From positions 1 to 6,954 of the forward strand of contig JBQMRP010000032.1 in the NCBI GenBank assembly GCA_052174455.1: a stretch of DNA of 6,954 nucleotides. Reading direction: 5' to 3'. A model generated the notes under the pieces. The model did no database searches and was not told the origin of the DNA. It saw nothing but the letters and a program-made list of their open reading frames with translations. This document shows, in pieces, positions 1 through 6,954 of the stretch (positions are counted from its first letter, which is position 1; the number at the start of each line of letters is the position of its first letter). A program made the position numbers and the translations under genes. This stretch comes from Arsenophonus sp052174455. Lineage in GTDB: Bacteria > Pseudomonadota > Gammaproteobacteria > Enterobacterales > Enterobacteriaceae.

Positions 1-4
1 CAGA

Positions 5-700
5 AATATAGTCTTCAGTAACATCCATGCTGTATATTCAGATAATGCTACACTACTTCCTGGTACGGATATATTACAGGATTAGGAAAGACTATGATTT
101 ATTACGATATTACTGTGACGCAAAAGCCAATGATAGAGCCTTACCAGGAGGACCCCTTTTTTTAACAATTCTTTTTAAAGAAAAGATTACGCCATACAGG
201 ATGTTAATATCCAGATTGTTATAAGTGATGGAGTATGAATATTCAGATGTTGATTAAGTTTTTTAGATAAGCGTGCGAAATACAGAAGATACTAATTTAG
301 ATATACTATTTGCATGCCTACTGCAGCAAAAGCTGGGGTTGAGGTGCGCGAAGCGGAGCGTTGAGAGCGGGTAGTTATTGTTAAAAAAGACAAAAGAAAA
401 TAGGTATACTGGAAGTGTAATATGTTGCTAGTTGCAGTCGAGTAAAATATGAATCTGTTATGTTAATAGTAGTCGGTAGCTTTGAAGCCATATGAACTCA
501 AGAATTTTGACTTATAGCTTTGACAAAAAAACGTCAGTAAAGACATTTAGAATAGGTGCAGCAGTAGTAATAAGATAAAAACTATAACAGAAGTGTCACA
601 GGCAAAGGTTCACTTAACAAGTAGACAGATCTACGAGTTTATACTTTTACTGTATTTTCAAGAAATTTATTTCAGCCGTTATCAACGGTGAAAATCATTT
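5..700 (+). pseudogene. Decayed unidentified protein gene
   Basis: I do not recognise this gene. Protein-like segments lie in order on the plus strand but jump frames. Frame 2 near 5-80 reads HAVYSDNATLLPGTD. Frame 1 near 86-168 reads ITVTQKPMIEPYQEDPFF. Frame 2 near 180-230 reads DYAIQDVNIQIVISDGV. Frame 3 gives EYSDVD and TEDTNLDI, then frame 2 near 316-345 gives MPTAAKAGVEVRE. Frame 3 near 407-420 gives RYTGSV, frame 3 near 500-570 gives SFDKKTSVKTFRIGAAVVI, and frame 1 near 579-650 gives NYNRSVTGKGSL and DLRVYTFTVFS. The alternating hydrophobic pattern suggests a beta-rich protein (inference). Stops and frameshifts occur every 10-30 codons, so it cannot be functional. The 5' end probably lies outside the window. 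A GC-rich patch at 342-370 falls within it. Much of this stitching could be chance. Confidence 0.3.
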
Positions 701-929
701 TAGTTAGTCTGGTAGGATATATATCTGAGTAAATTACTCTCTAGGTATCTTGTTAGAGAAACAAAAATCATCATCTTTGTCCGCATTCGTCAAGTCTATC
801 GGCCTAGTTATTTTTTTGATTGTTCCAGATTAAAAAGGAGATGCGAATTATCCCTATCTTTCTTTATAAGTAATAAATTCATCGGCAAGCATACTTTCAA
901 TCATTACCACCCTTCAATAAAAGTTGAAT
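701..929. other. Gene-free stretch, little visible
   Basis: No convincing coding signal was found here on either strand. On the minus strand an ATG at 904 has a GAAGGG Shine-Dalgarno-like stretch about 7 nt upstream, but it opens only 16 codons (reading ESMLADEFITYKER) before a stop. The stretch could hold the eroded 3' end and terminal repeat of the IS256-type element to the right, because a typical transposase of that family would end at about 850-900. I could not recognise an inverted repeat. Confidence 0.4.
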
Positions 930-1810
930 CTACGGTATCTGCTTGGACTTAAGCGTTATCAAAACTTCGGGTAATCGTACTATATTGGGTAATACTACGG
1001 TCAAAAAAATCGCGGACCAAGAGTCGGACACGATGCTGTATAGTCTATTTTGGAGTGTCTTAAATTTAAGCGGTTTCTCAGCATTCATTTTGAGAGATCT
1101 CATAAACCACTTTAGATAAATAGGCACTTTTAATACGTGAAGTTACTTATTGTCTCCATGATTTACCTGATTTACGGTTTCTAGGAGATTTATTCCGGAG
1201 CCATCCTGGATAAATTCATGAAAAATCAATATATTGAAGAGTATAAACAGTACTTAAATCATGAATATCCATGAAGAAAGATTATCTTCGCTGCTCTCGC
1301 ACCATGGGTGAGCTACGTTCTAACTCACTTCGACCGCAGTTAGCTCCTTACGTTCATGCAGTTTTGCTTATTTGACCAGCAGATAAAATCGAGATCAGCT
1401 TCCCCTGACAAAAAGGTATATGCCATTAGCACAGAAATAAACGTAACGCGTATTGCTTAAATCACGCAAATATACCATTATCAATTCTCTTCAAGACATT
1501 GCTGTTTCAATATACTGATGGATTTCTCTGATAGAGAAAGAATATGCTTTTCACCGAGAATATCCAGAGCTTAATAAAATTATCGATGGGTATCTCTCAT
1601 AGAGAGAGACATGATAATAACTCTTCGACGTCCTTATACTATTAGGATAAGACAGCAGCAACGAGATCTTGAAGAATATTTCACTCCCACTAAGGTTCTC
1701 TATAGGGACATTATGCACTTTAATTTCAAGATCGCCAATACCAGTCTGTATAGTTCTCTGTAGAAAATAATCATTACAATCGATAGACAAAACGCCCCGT
1801 TAACGACTCA
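930..1810 (-). pseudogene. IS256/Mutator-family transposase, degraded
   Basis: This is a dead DDE transposase of an IS256-type element. One minus-strand frame runs from about 1790 to 1275. It first reads RTIQTGIGDLEIKV (about 1768-1727), the family's conserved block before the variable PRVRDR segment. SGSEIFFKISLLLSY then stands where GIKFNSxLLPPY is usual, followed by RTSKS and LYERYPS in place of RTKSxxELIPWLYLKGxS. Next come RYVYFCANGIYL (about 1448-1413), matching RYVYLWADGIY around the first catalytic Asp, and HERKELTAVE (about 1358-1329), matching HGxKELIAVEDGY. The catalytic Asp of ADG reads Asn, and in-frame stops lie near 1552, 1510, 1396, 1372 and 1319. The same frame continues to 930 with IQDG and KVPIYLKWFMRSL, at roughly the spacing of the family's IGDG and KSL motifs. 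That extension is less certain. The N-terminal ~90 residues, expected at about 1800-2060, are unrecognisable. Usual family length is about 400 residues. Confidence 0.75.
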
Positions 1811-2079
1811 GTGGCAAGAATGTTATTGCAGGAACCACTGTTCAAGAACAACATCAACAGTAGCACTATCAAGCTCCTGCCACCATTATGAATGAGTTTA
1901 TGTAAAAGATAAGAATAATATCCAGTTTCGCAGATATCTTTATGGTAAATTTTTCATGATATATCATCAATATATTATTGAGATTATTCACGAAATCAAT
2001 CAGTAGGAATACCACCGACACCATCTCAAAAACCACATACATCAAAAATAAGCATAACTCGCGTAGCTATCTAAAACAG
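1811..2079. other. Eroded junction between two IS remnants
   Basis: I see no confident gene here. By family length this stretch should contain the N-terminus of the minus-strand IS256-type transposase, the upstream half of the plus-strand IS3-type OrfB, or both if one element inserted next to or into the other. Neither is readable beyond weak, stop-broken fragments on both strands. No terminal inverted repeat or target duplication could be recognised by eye. Confidence 0.35.
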
Positions 2080-2453
2080 GTTATATTCTATGATGACCAG
2101 GAAATCCATTACACCAGTATCAGTATAAACAGGTATTATGGCATTATTATATGATACAAAGAATGAGCCACAAAGGAAACTGTTATGATAGTAACCTGAT
2201 GGAGCATTTTTCTGTAGTCTTTAAAAATTGAACGCGTATTCGATAACTGGTTACCAAAACCTCAGTGCAGAACAATCAACCATTATTCGATTACATTACC
2301 CCATTTCCCTTACGATACAAGGGAACTCCTCCCTACTGGTATAACAATGGTTAATACTAAATAAATCAAAACAGTTACTACTTGGACAGTCAAGTAGTGA
2401 GTACTTTAGTTGATCACTACACATATCGGGATATATCGGCTCTAGAAATCTAA
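2080..2453 (+). pseudogene. IS3-family transposase OrfB, C-terminal remnant
   Basis: This is a dead fragment of the OrfB integrase-like (rve) domain of an IS3-family element. Frame 1 from about 2080 reads VIFYDDQEIHYTSIS, equivalent to VIxHSDQGxxYTS around the second catalytic Asp. Frame 3 from about 2126 reads YKQVLWHYYMIQRMSHKGN, then CYDSNLMEHF. This is the hallmark MSRKGNCxDNAxMExFF block with its catalytic Glu. Frame 1 from 2227 gives RVFDNWLPK, where the family has an EWxP segment. Frame 3 near 2364-2411 gives SYYLDSQVVSTLV, resembling the C-terminal RYWxNSxxVAxF of several IS3 subgroups. At least three frameshifts and several stops show it is not functional. The part upstream of the second Asp is not recognisable. 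It runs toward the 3' end of recD2. The end point is the first stop of the last frame and is approximate. Confidence 0.72.
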
Positions 2454-2568
2454 TTAAAAACTTTTCTCGCCTAAAAAATAGGGTCGTTAGGATAAACGAA
2501 AATAATCAATTTGATGCAAATACTTAGGTAATACAGTTTTTATTAAAAAAAAATAGTTAAAAATAGCA
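2454..2568. other. Short spacer 3' of recD2
   Basis: This AT-rich spacer lies between the IS3 remnant and the end of recD2. Homopolymer A runs sit at about 2545-2555, giving a T run on the minus strand about 15-25 nt past the recD2 stop. I could not find a GC-rich stem in front of it, so I do not call an intrinsic terminator. Confidence 0.4.
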
Positions 2569-4761
2569 CTATGATTTATTAAATGCGATTTTTAATCGTG
2601 ATAATAACCATGTTTTTCGTTTAATTGAGTTCTGTTTGTTAATAGCGAAACTTAACGCTTTCTTTTGCCCAATCATAACCACCATTTTTTTACCTCTAGT
2701 CACCCCGGTATAAATTAAATTTCGTTCAAGCATAAGATAATTTTGCATGGCTATCGGAATCACAACACAAGGATATTCAGAACCCTGGCTCTTATGAATG
2801 GTTGTTGCATAAGCTAAAGATATCTGATCAAACTCATTAAAATCATACCGGATTGTTTTCCCATCAAAATCGATGATCACTTCAGATTCAACTGTATCAA
2901 TTAAAGTAATAATTCCAATATCACCATTAAAAACATCTTTATCATAATTATTTACTAATTGAATGACTTTATCACCTAAAGAAAACGTCCGGCCATAACG
3001 TGTCACTTTTGAGGTGATGTAATTATTATTAAGCTGAGATTGTAACATGTTATTAATAATATGCGCACCAATTCCGCCTCTATTCATTGCAGTTAAGACT
3101 TGGATATCCCTAATAGGATCAAATCCAAACCTCATCGGTAATCGATGTAAGATAATATTTAAAAGTTTATTTTTAATATCTTCAATATCCTCCGAATGAA
3201 TAAAGAAAAAATCACTTTCCTCGCCTTTTTTTACAATTTCAGGTAATCGTCCCATATTAATAGCATGAGCACTGGTAATAATTTTAGAATAAGCTGCTTG
3301 CCGGAATATTTCGGTTAATCGACTAACAGGGATTTGTTGACTATGAATAATATCAGATAAAACATTCCCGGGTCCTACCGATGGTAGCTGATCAATATCT
3401 CCCACCAACAATAACGCTGAATGATCAGGTAATGCGCGTAATAATTTATTCATCAATACAATATCAATCATTGAAGATTCATCAACAACCAGTAATTTGG
3501 TATCAATAGGATTCCCAGTATTGTGTTTAAAATCAAATCGTGAGGGATTAAAATCCAGAAGACGATGAATGGTAGTGGCATTTTCTTTAGTTGATTCACT
3601 CAATCGTTTAGCAGATCGTCCTGTTGGCGCACAAAGTGTTGGTTTTATCCCCTTAATTTTTACAATACGTAATATACTATTAATGACTGTAGTCTTTCCA
3701 ACGCCAGGCCCGCCTGTTATCACACTCACCTTGCTTTTTAATGTTTTTTCGATAGCAGCCTTTTGCGTATAGGATAACTTTATATTATTTTGTTTCTCAA
3801 CCAAAGGAATAGCTTTTTCCAGTGCGATATTTTCCCAGGGAAGTGTTTCAGAAGTTAATCGCTTTAAATGACCCGCAACGCCTTGCTCAGCAAAAGCTAA
3901 TGATGACAGAAATATCCAGATTTCATTTTTAACCGATTGTAAAATAATTCGGTGTTCTGTTAATTCAATTTCAATAGCCTGGCGTATAATCTTTTCATGA
4001 ATATTTAGTAATTGATTGGTTTTGTTAATTAATGATTCTTGCTCTTCTGCACAATGACCCTGATTAGATAATTCCTGTAAAATATAACGGATACCGGCTT
4101 GAGCACGAATCAAAGATTGTCTATCGATTCCTAGATTTTGTGCTATTTGGTCAGCTGTTTTAAACCCAATACCATAGATATCAATTGAAAGTTGATAAGG
4201 ATTTTCCTGCACTTTTAAAATTGCCGATTCACCATAGGTTTTATATATACGAACGGCTATTGAAATTCCGACCCCATTAGATTGCAAGAAAACCATAATT
4301 TCTCTGACTATTTTTTGTTCTACCCAGGCAGAACGAATCTTTTGCTGTCGTTTTTTCCCAATACCTTCAACTTCAAGTAACTTATCAGGGTGCTGTTCAA
4401 TGATATCAAAAACATTTACACCAAAGTATTGGATAAGTTGTTTGGCAAAAATAGGGCCTATTCCTTTGATCATTCCTGAACCTAGATATTTTTCCATGCC
4501 TTCCAGAGTCGCAGGAACAATAGTTTTTATATGATGGGTTTTAAACTGTAGGCCATAATTAACGTCGTTAACCCAGGTACCCATACATTCAATATATTCC
4601 CCAGTAGTAATATAAGCGGTATTACCCGTTACAGTAATTAAATTTTTATGTGTAGGAACCTTAGCCCTAATAACAAAAAAACCGGATCTCTCACTATGAA
4701 AAGTGATTCTTTCAACAACCCCTTCAAGAAATTGCAGTGATTGAAATTGACTATTTTGCAT
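2569..4761 (-). CDS. recD2: RecD2-type (RecD/TraA) DNA helicase
   Basis: This is an ATP-dependent SF1B DNA helicase of the RecD2 type, which moves 5'-to-3' on single-stranded DNA and acts in repair or recombination without RecBC (family knowledge). The 730 codons are open. Residues 11-83 form the RecD2-type N-terminal domain (LEGVVERITF). Helix-hairpin-helix segments follow at about 93-114 (MIKGIGPIFAKQL), 128-146 (VEGIGKKRQQKI) and 189-212 (YGIGFKTADQI). The helicase core has Walker A TGGPGVGKTT (349-358), motif Ia APTGRSAKRL (378-387), Walker B VVDESS (425-430), motif III LVGDIDQLPSVGPG (452-465), motif IV LTEIFRQ (482-488), motif V ATTIHKSQGSE (652-662) and motif VI YTGVTRG (684-690). Length matches the family's 700-800 residues, so it is probably complete and functional. 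The ATG at 4761 is the natural start, since homologous sequence begins about 10 residues later, although no good Shine-Dalgarno is seen. It is the only intact gene in the window. Confidence 0.95.
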   Translation of the reverse strand: MQNSQFQSLQFLEGVVERITFHSERSGFFVIRAKVPTHKNLITVTGNTAYITTGEYIECMGTWVNDVNYGLQFKTHHIKTIVPATLEGMEKYLGSGMIKGIGPIFAKQLIQYFGVNVFDIIEQHPDKLLEVEGIGKKRQQKIRSAWVEQKIVREIMVFLQSNGVGISIAVRIYKTYGESAILKVQENPYQLSIDIYGIGFKTADQIAQNLGIDRQSLIRAQAGIRYILQELSNQGHCAEEQESLINKTNQLLNIHEKIIRQAIEIELTEHRIILQSVKNEIWIFLSSLAFAEQGVAGHLKRLTSETLPWENIALEKAIPLVEKQNNIKLSYTQKAAIEKTLKSKVSVITGGPGVGKTTVINSILRIVKIKGIKPTLCAPTGRSAKRLSESTKENATTIHRLLDFNPSRFDFKHNTGNPIDTKLLVVDESSMIDIVLMNKLLRALPDHSALLLVGDIDQLPSVGPGNVLSDIIHSQQIPVSRLTEIFRQAAYSKIITSAHAINMGRLPEIVKKGEESDFFFIHSEDIEDIKNKLLNIILHRLPMRFGFDPIRDIQVLTAMNRGGIGAHIINNMLQSQLNNNYITSKVTRYGRTFSLGDKVIQLVNNYDKDVFNGDIGIITLIDTVESEVIIDFDGKTIRYDFNEFDQISLAYATTIHKSQGSEYPCVVIPIAMQNYLMLERNLIYTGVTRGKKMVVMIGQKKALSFAINKQNSIKRKTWLLSRLKIAFNKS

Positions 4762-4896
4762 GAACTATTTCAAGTAGAATATAATTAAACTACCCCTTAG
4801 AATTTTTATTTATTCTATCAATATAAGCTATACCAAATTCAGAGATAACAAAAGCAAAATGGATAAGAGTTATTAGCAAATCTGGTGGTTGATCTA
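4762..4896 (-). other. recD2 upstream region
   Basis: This is the AT-rich 135 bp before the recD2 start, reading on the minus strand. It should carry the recD2 promoter if the gene is not read through from the dead operon upstream. A TTGGTA and ATAAAT pair with 17 nt spacing can be found about 60-85 nt before the start. The match to consensus is too weak, and the DNA too AT-rich, to call it a promoter. No Shine-Dalgarno better than a weak AAATAG precedes the ATG. Confidence 0.3.
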
Positions 4897-4923
4897 TCCT
4901 TAGACAAGGATATATCCATCAAC
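4888..4923. repeat. Imperfect hairpin upstream of recD2
   Basis: The outer arms are GTTGAT (4888-4893) and ATCAAC (4918-4923). The inner arms are TATCCTT (4895-4901) and AAGGATA (4906-4912), around a 4-nt AGAC loop. The two stems are separated by an asymmetric bulge of 1 and 5 nt. No T run follows on either strand, so it is not a classic intrinsic terminator. It lies about 130 bp before the recD2 start, in the last readable part of the dead upstream gene. Confidence 0.5.
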
Positions 4924-5109
4924 TAACTTTAAATAATTTTCAGTATTGCAAACTAATTCTTTTGCGTATGCTTTTATTCAAAAGGTCACTATTTTATTAA
5001 AAAATAAAACTAACTTATGATTTACCCCTGCATTATTTAATATAACTATCCCTGTCTCTTCAAAAATGCTTGTTTTTGATTGCACTACAAGATTTTCTTT
5101 TAAAGTTAT
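4897..5109 (-). pseudogene. N-terminal remnant of a downstream operon gene
   Basis: This reading frame follows the stop of the WG-methyltransferase pseudogene directly. From 5109 it stays open for 43 codons, TLKENLVVQSKTSIFEETG continuing into IVILNNAGVNHKLVLFF, then stops at 4980-4978. After that stop the same frame continues with IKAYAKELVCNTENYLKL to a stop near 4897. The first codon at 5109-5107 is ATA, which may be a mutated ATG; a GTG at 5085-5083 is an alternative start. The pattern FEETGIVILNNA resembles the N-terminal FxxxGxxxLxxA motif of phytanoyl-CoA dioxygenase-like proteins. That is only a weak, inferred resemblance, and no metal-binding residues can be seen. It is certainly truncated relative to any such enzyme. 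Function should be treated as unknown. Confidence 0.4.
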
Positions 5110-6810
5110 TTAAATACTAATTAATATGTCAACTGTACTGCTAATTTTTAGGTGTTATGAACCATAGATAAGGCGGATTTTTTTAATAATATTCCACTGA
5201 TTTAACGTTCTTAGCTTTCCCTCACTTTTCTGCTAGAATATTGAGATCAAACAAAGAGATCCGTCTGATCTTTTTCGTCAATAAGCATCTCAGTTAAATA
5301 AATTTAACCATCAGGTAATAATCTATCGTTAGCTTTCTGTAAAATAAAGATAACCTGGTTATCAAACTAACAATTTAGGTCTTTAGGCAGTAAGATAGGG
5401 TCTGCCATTTTTTGGCCAGGGATGAGATAACACATATGATTGCAAATCACATCGAAACTTAAGCGAAAATTAATAGAAATATACTGAAAGTATAATTCTC
5501 ATCTAATAACGATACCTATAAGTATTTTTATATCGTTAAGGTTCGTTCTAGTAATCTCTTTTCACTTTTGCCTATACCAATAACTTATTGATGTTCTTGT
5601 CAGTTAATTGGCGGCAGTAAAACTGAAAAATATTCTTGGTTATATCTATTAATTTCTTGATGATACTTTATCCTATCTTAACTTGATGCACTGACTTTAA
5701 ATAAAGTATTAAAGTTGTCTTTCCCATCACTAATCATTTTAGGTAAGTTTTACAGACTTAATCTATTGATATCAAAGCACATAATTGCAGTAGATGATAA
5801 AAATTATATTTATATGGAACAAAATCTTTTCCATTTTTTTGTTAATTGTCATAACGCATTTTTTATAAAATTTAATTCCCATAATGACGTAATAATCGTT
5901 CGATACGTTAGATTATAATACTATTTTTAGCTATCTCTTCTGTTGTGCCTGATAAACTATCTAATAGTTGCAAACGAGCGCTGTGATAGCCAGCGTCTCT
6001 GTCTACTAAAATCTTACTATTTTCTCTGTAATTTTTCTCAATTTTTTGACTAGTCGGCCGTAATTGAATAATTTTGGTCGCAAGTATCAATGGTTAATAA
6101 ATCCCATAAAAAAGTTTCTAAATGAACCACACCATTATAGAATGGTTCTACTTGAGCATATCGTTACGGATAAAGTGACTAACCTGATTTATTGATATGA
6201 TACCATCCTTGTTTATCTTTTTCTCTACCTTGGGATTTATGAAAGATATCTAATCCTAAAAACCAGTTTTAATAAAGTAATTTTCCTTGCTTATCGATAT
6301 GAGCATATAACCCAACTTTCTTACAAATAACTGCTACGAGATCTTTAAAATCACCGACATAAATATATATTTCTTTGTAAACTTTCCCTCCGTGATAATT
6401 AATATGAAAAATAATGATTTTTATCCCTGACTGAACATAAACCTTATTGAAAATTACCACGCAATAAATAGCGAGCAGAATAACATACCTTCCCATCATA
6501 ATATAAAAGCATCCGGTTTTATCTCTAACGGCAGCGGAGCCCTCTTATAAAAACTATACGTTTCTAAAAAGTGACAAGAATAAGTTAGGTAAATCATGAA
6601 TATTAATATAATAAGCATCTGATTCATTATCAACACCAACTAAACCTGGTTCAGGATATTCATAATTTTATTAAAGCTAGAAGAATAGATTGGAATATTC
6701 TTCAGTAAATAGAATATTCCTCACGATGGAATTTATATGTTTTTCCAATTTATTAATTCATAAACGTTTCTTTTTCTATTTTGTCTTAAAAATTAAGCGG
6801 TTTTCTTCAT
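5110..6810 (-). pseudogene. WG-repeat / O-methyltransferase fusion, dead
   Basis: This is a decayed full-length gene of about 567 codons. Its N-terminal part holds WG-like repeats and its C-terminal part a SAM-dependent O-methyltransferase. It starts at an ATG (6810) behind AAAGGA with KRNVYELINWKNI. One frame from about 6709 to 6090 then reads GLVGVDNESDAYYINI, GSAAVRDKTGCFYI, FHINYHGGKVYKE with YVGDFKD, LYAHIDKQGKLLY, and GWYHINKSG with RYAQVEPFYNG. The methyltransferase begins with the dimerisation helix block SARLQLLDSLSGTTEEIA (5982-5929), then RIERLLRHYG. Next come KYHQEINRYNQEYF (about 5670-5625), the SAM loop VIGIGKSEKRLLERTL (5584-5537), and ADPILLPKDLN with FILQKANDRLLPDG and YLTEMLIDE (about 5405-5275). 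The C-terminus has GKLRTLNQW and STVDILISI, ending at TAA 5112-5110. About six frameshifts and some 20 stops inactivate it. The glycine-rich loop reads GIGKS instead of GGGxG. It may once have methylated a small molecule (inference). Confidence 0.8.
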
Positions 6811-6816
6811 GTTACA

Positions 6817-6822
6817 TCCTTT
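6817..6822 (-). promoter_or_regulatory. Ribosome binding site, AAAGGA
   Basis: AAAGGA sits 6 nt before the ATG at 6810. It is the best Shine-Dalgarno match seen in the window and fixes the start of the WG-repeat/methyltransferase pseudogene. It overlaps the TAA (6823-6821) that ends the preceding minus-strand reading frame, which points to translationally close genes in a former operon. Confidence 0.6.
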
Positions 6823-6954
6823 ACATATCGCATATTGCATATAGATTTTTAAAATCTTCATATACTTGACTTTGCCAAATATTGGCCAGGGTTTGATTTT
6901 TTATATTTTTTAAAATTACCTAATTAATGCCATTCTTTATAAGGGCGCACAACA
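6821..6954 (-). pseudogene. 3' end of an upstream operon gene, likely decayed
   Basis: One frame reads ILKNIKNQTLANIWQ, then SQVYEDFKNLYAICDM, and stops at TAA 6823-6821, leaving 10 nt before the next start. In-frame stops occur about 35 codons upstream, and an alternative frame reads KKSNPGQYLAKSSI, so it seems frameshifted and dead. I do not recognise the family. The closeness to the following gene suggests co-transcription with the WG-repeat/methyltransferase gene. The segment is too short to be sure it is coding. Confidence 0.35.

Noticed and set aside
27..224. Open 65-codon frame on the plus strand
   Set aside because: Its composition is unlike a real protein, and segments in the other two frames over the same DNA look more protein-like. 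No Shine-Dalgarno precedes it.
930..1130. Opposed open frames on both strands, with the plus reading around TVKKIADQESDTMLYSL
   Set aside because: The minus frame is the same frame as the IS256 transposase relic and shows partial motif spacing, so the plus reading is most likely a shadow. Certainty is limited.
1297..1352. GC-rich patch with several 5-6 bp inverted repeats
   Set aside because: It falls on the conserved RKELTAVE block of the transposase relic. The small repeats are explained by coding content.
2395..2421. GTAGTGA and TCACTAC inverted repeat, possible IS end or terminator
   Set aside because: It is only 7 bp with a 13-nt AT-rich spacer and no T run, and no matching left end was found, so it cannot be called an IS terminal repeat.
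3569..3772. Open 67-codon frame on the plus strand inside recD2
   Set aside because: It is antisense to the Walker A region of recD2 and is explained as a coding shadow.
5715..5918. Open 67-codon frame on the plus strand
   Set aside because: It is antisense to the methyltransferase relic, whose minus-strand frames align with family motifs.
1254..6606. Shared 14-mer TAAATCATGAATAT near 1255 and 6591
   Set aside because: It is low complexity and AT-rich with no extended similarity around it; probably chance.
1..6954. CRISPR arrays, tRNA or rRNA genes, toxin-antitoxin pairs
   Set aside because: No regularly spaced repeats, cloverleaf signatures with the TTCRANNC T-arm, or paired short intact genes were seen on either strand.

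Overview
The window looks like accessory DNA from an AT-rich, decaying gammaproteobacterial genome, of the host-associated or intracellular type (Rickettsiella/Legionellales-like or Arsenophonus-like). This placement is inferred from the low GC, the many pseudogenes, the IS remnants and a RecD2-type helicase; I cannot name the species. Only one gene is clearly intact. Most of the rest is old coding sequence broken by stops and frameshifts, but still readable when frames are stitched together.

Layout. Positions 1-700 (+) hold scattered protein-like stretches from an unrecognised dead gene. Positions 930-1810 (-) are the remains of an IS256/Mutator-family transposase. Positions 2080-2453 (+) are the C-terminal part of an IS3-family OrfB transposase. 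Positions 2569-4761 (-) are an intact 730-codon RecD2-type (RecD/TraA) helicase. Positions 4897-5109 (-) are the start of a dead gene of unknown or dioxygenase-like type. Positions 5110-6810 (-) are a full-length but dead gene for a fusion of WG-like repeats and an O-methyltransferase. Positions 6821-6954 (-) appear to be the 3' end of a further dead gene.

From about 6950 down to 4900 the minus-strand remnants are packed stop-to-start. This suggests a former operon of three or more genes whose centre was the WG-repeat methyltransferase, possibly for tailoring a small molecule. RecD2 follows on the same strand after about 140 bp and is not part of the decay. The left half is an insertion-sequence graveyard in which the two transposase remnants point away from each other.

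No tRNA, rRNA, CRISPR array or convincing intact promoter or terminator was found. Two local inverted-repeat structures are noted. All family assignments for the pseudogenes come from reading translations by eye.
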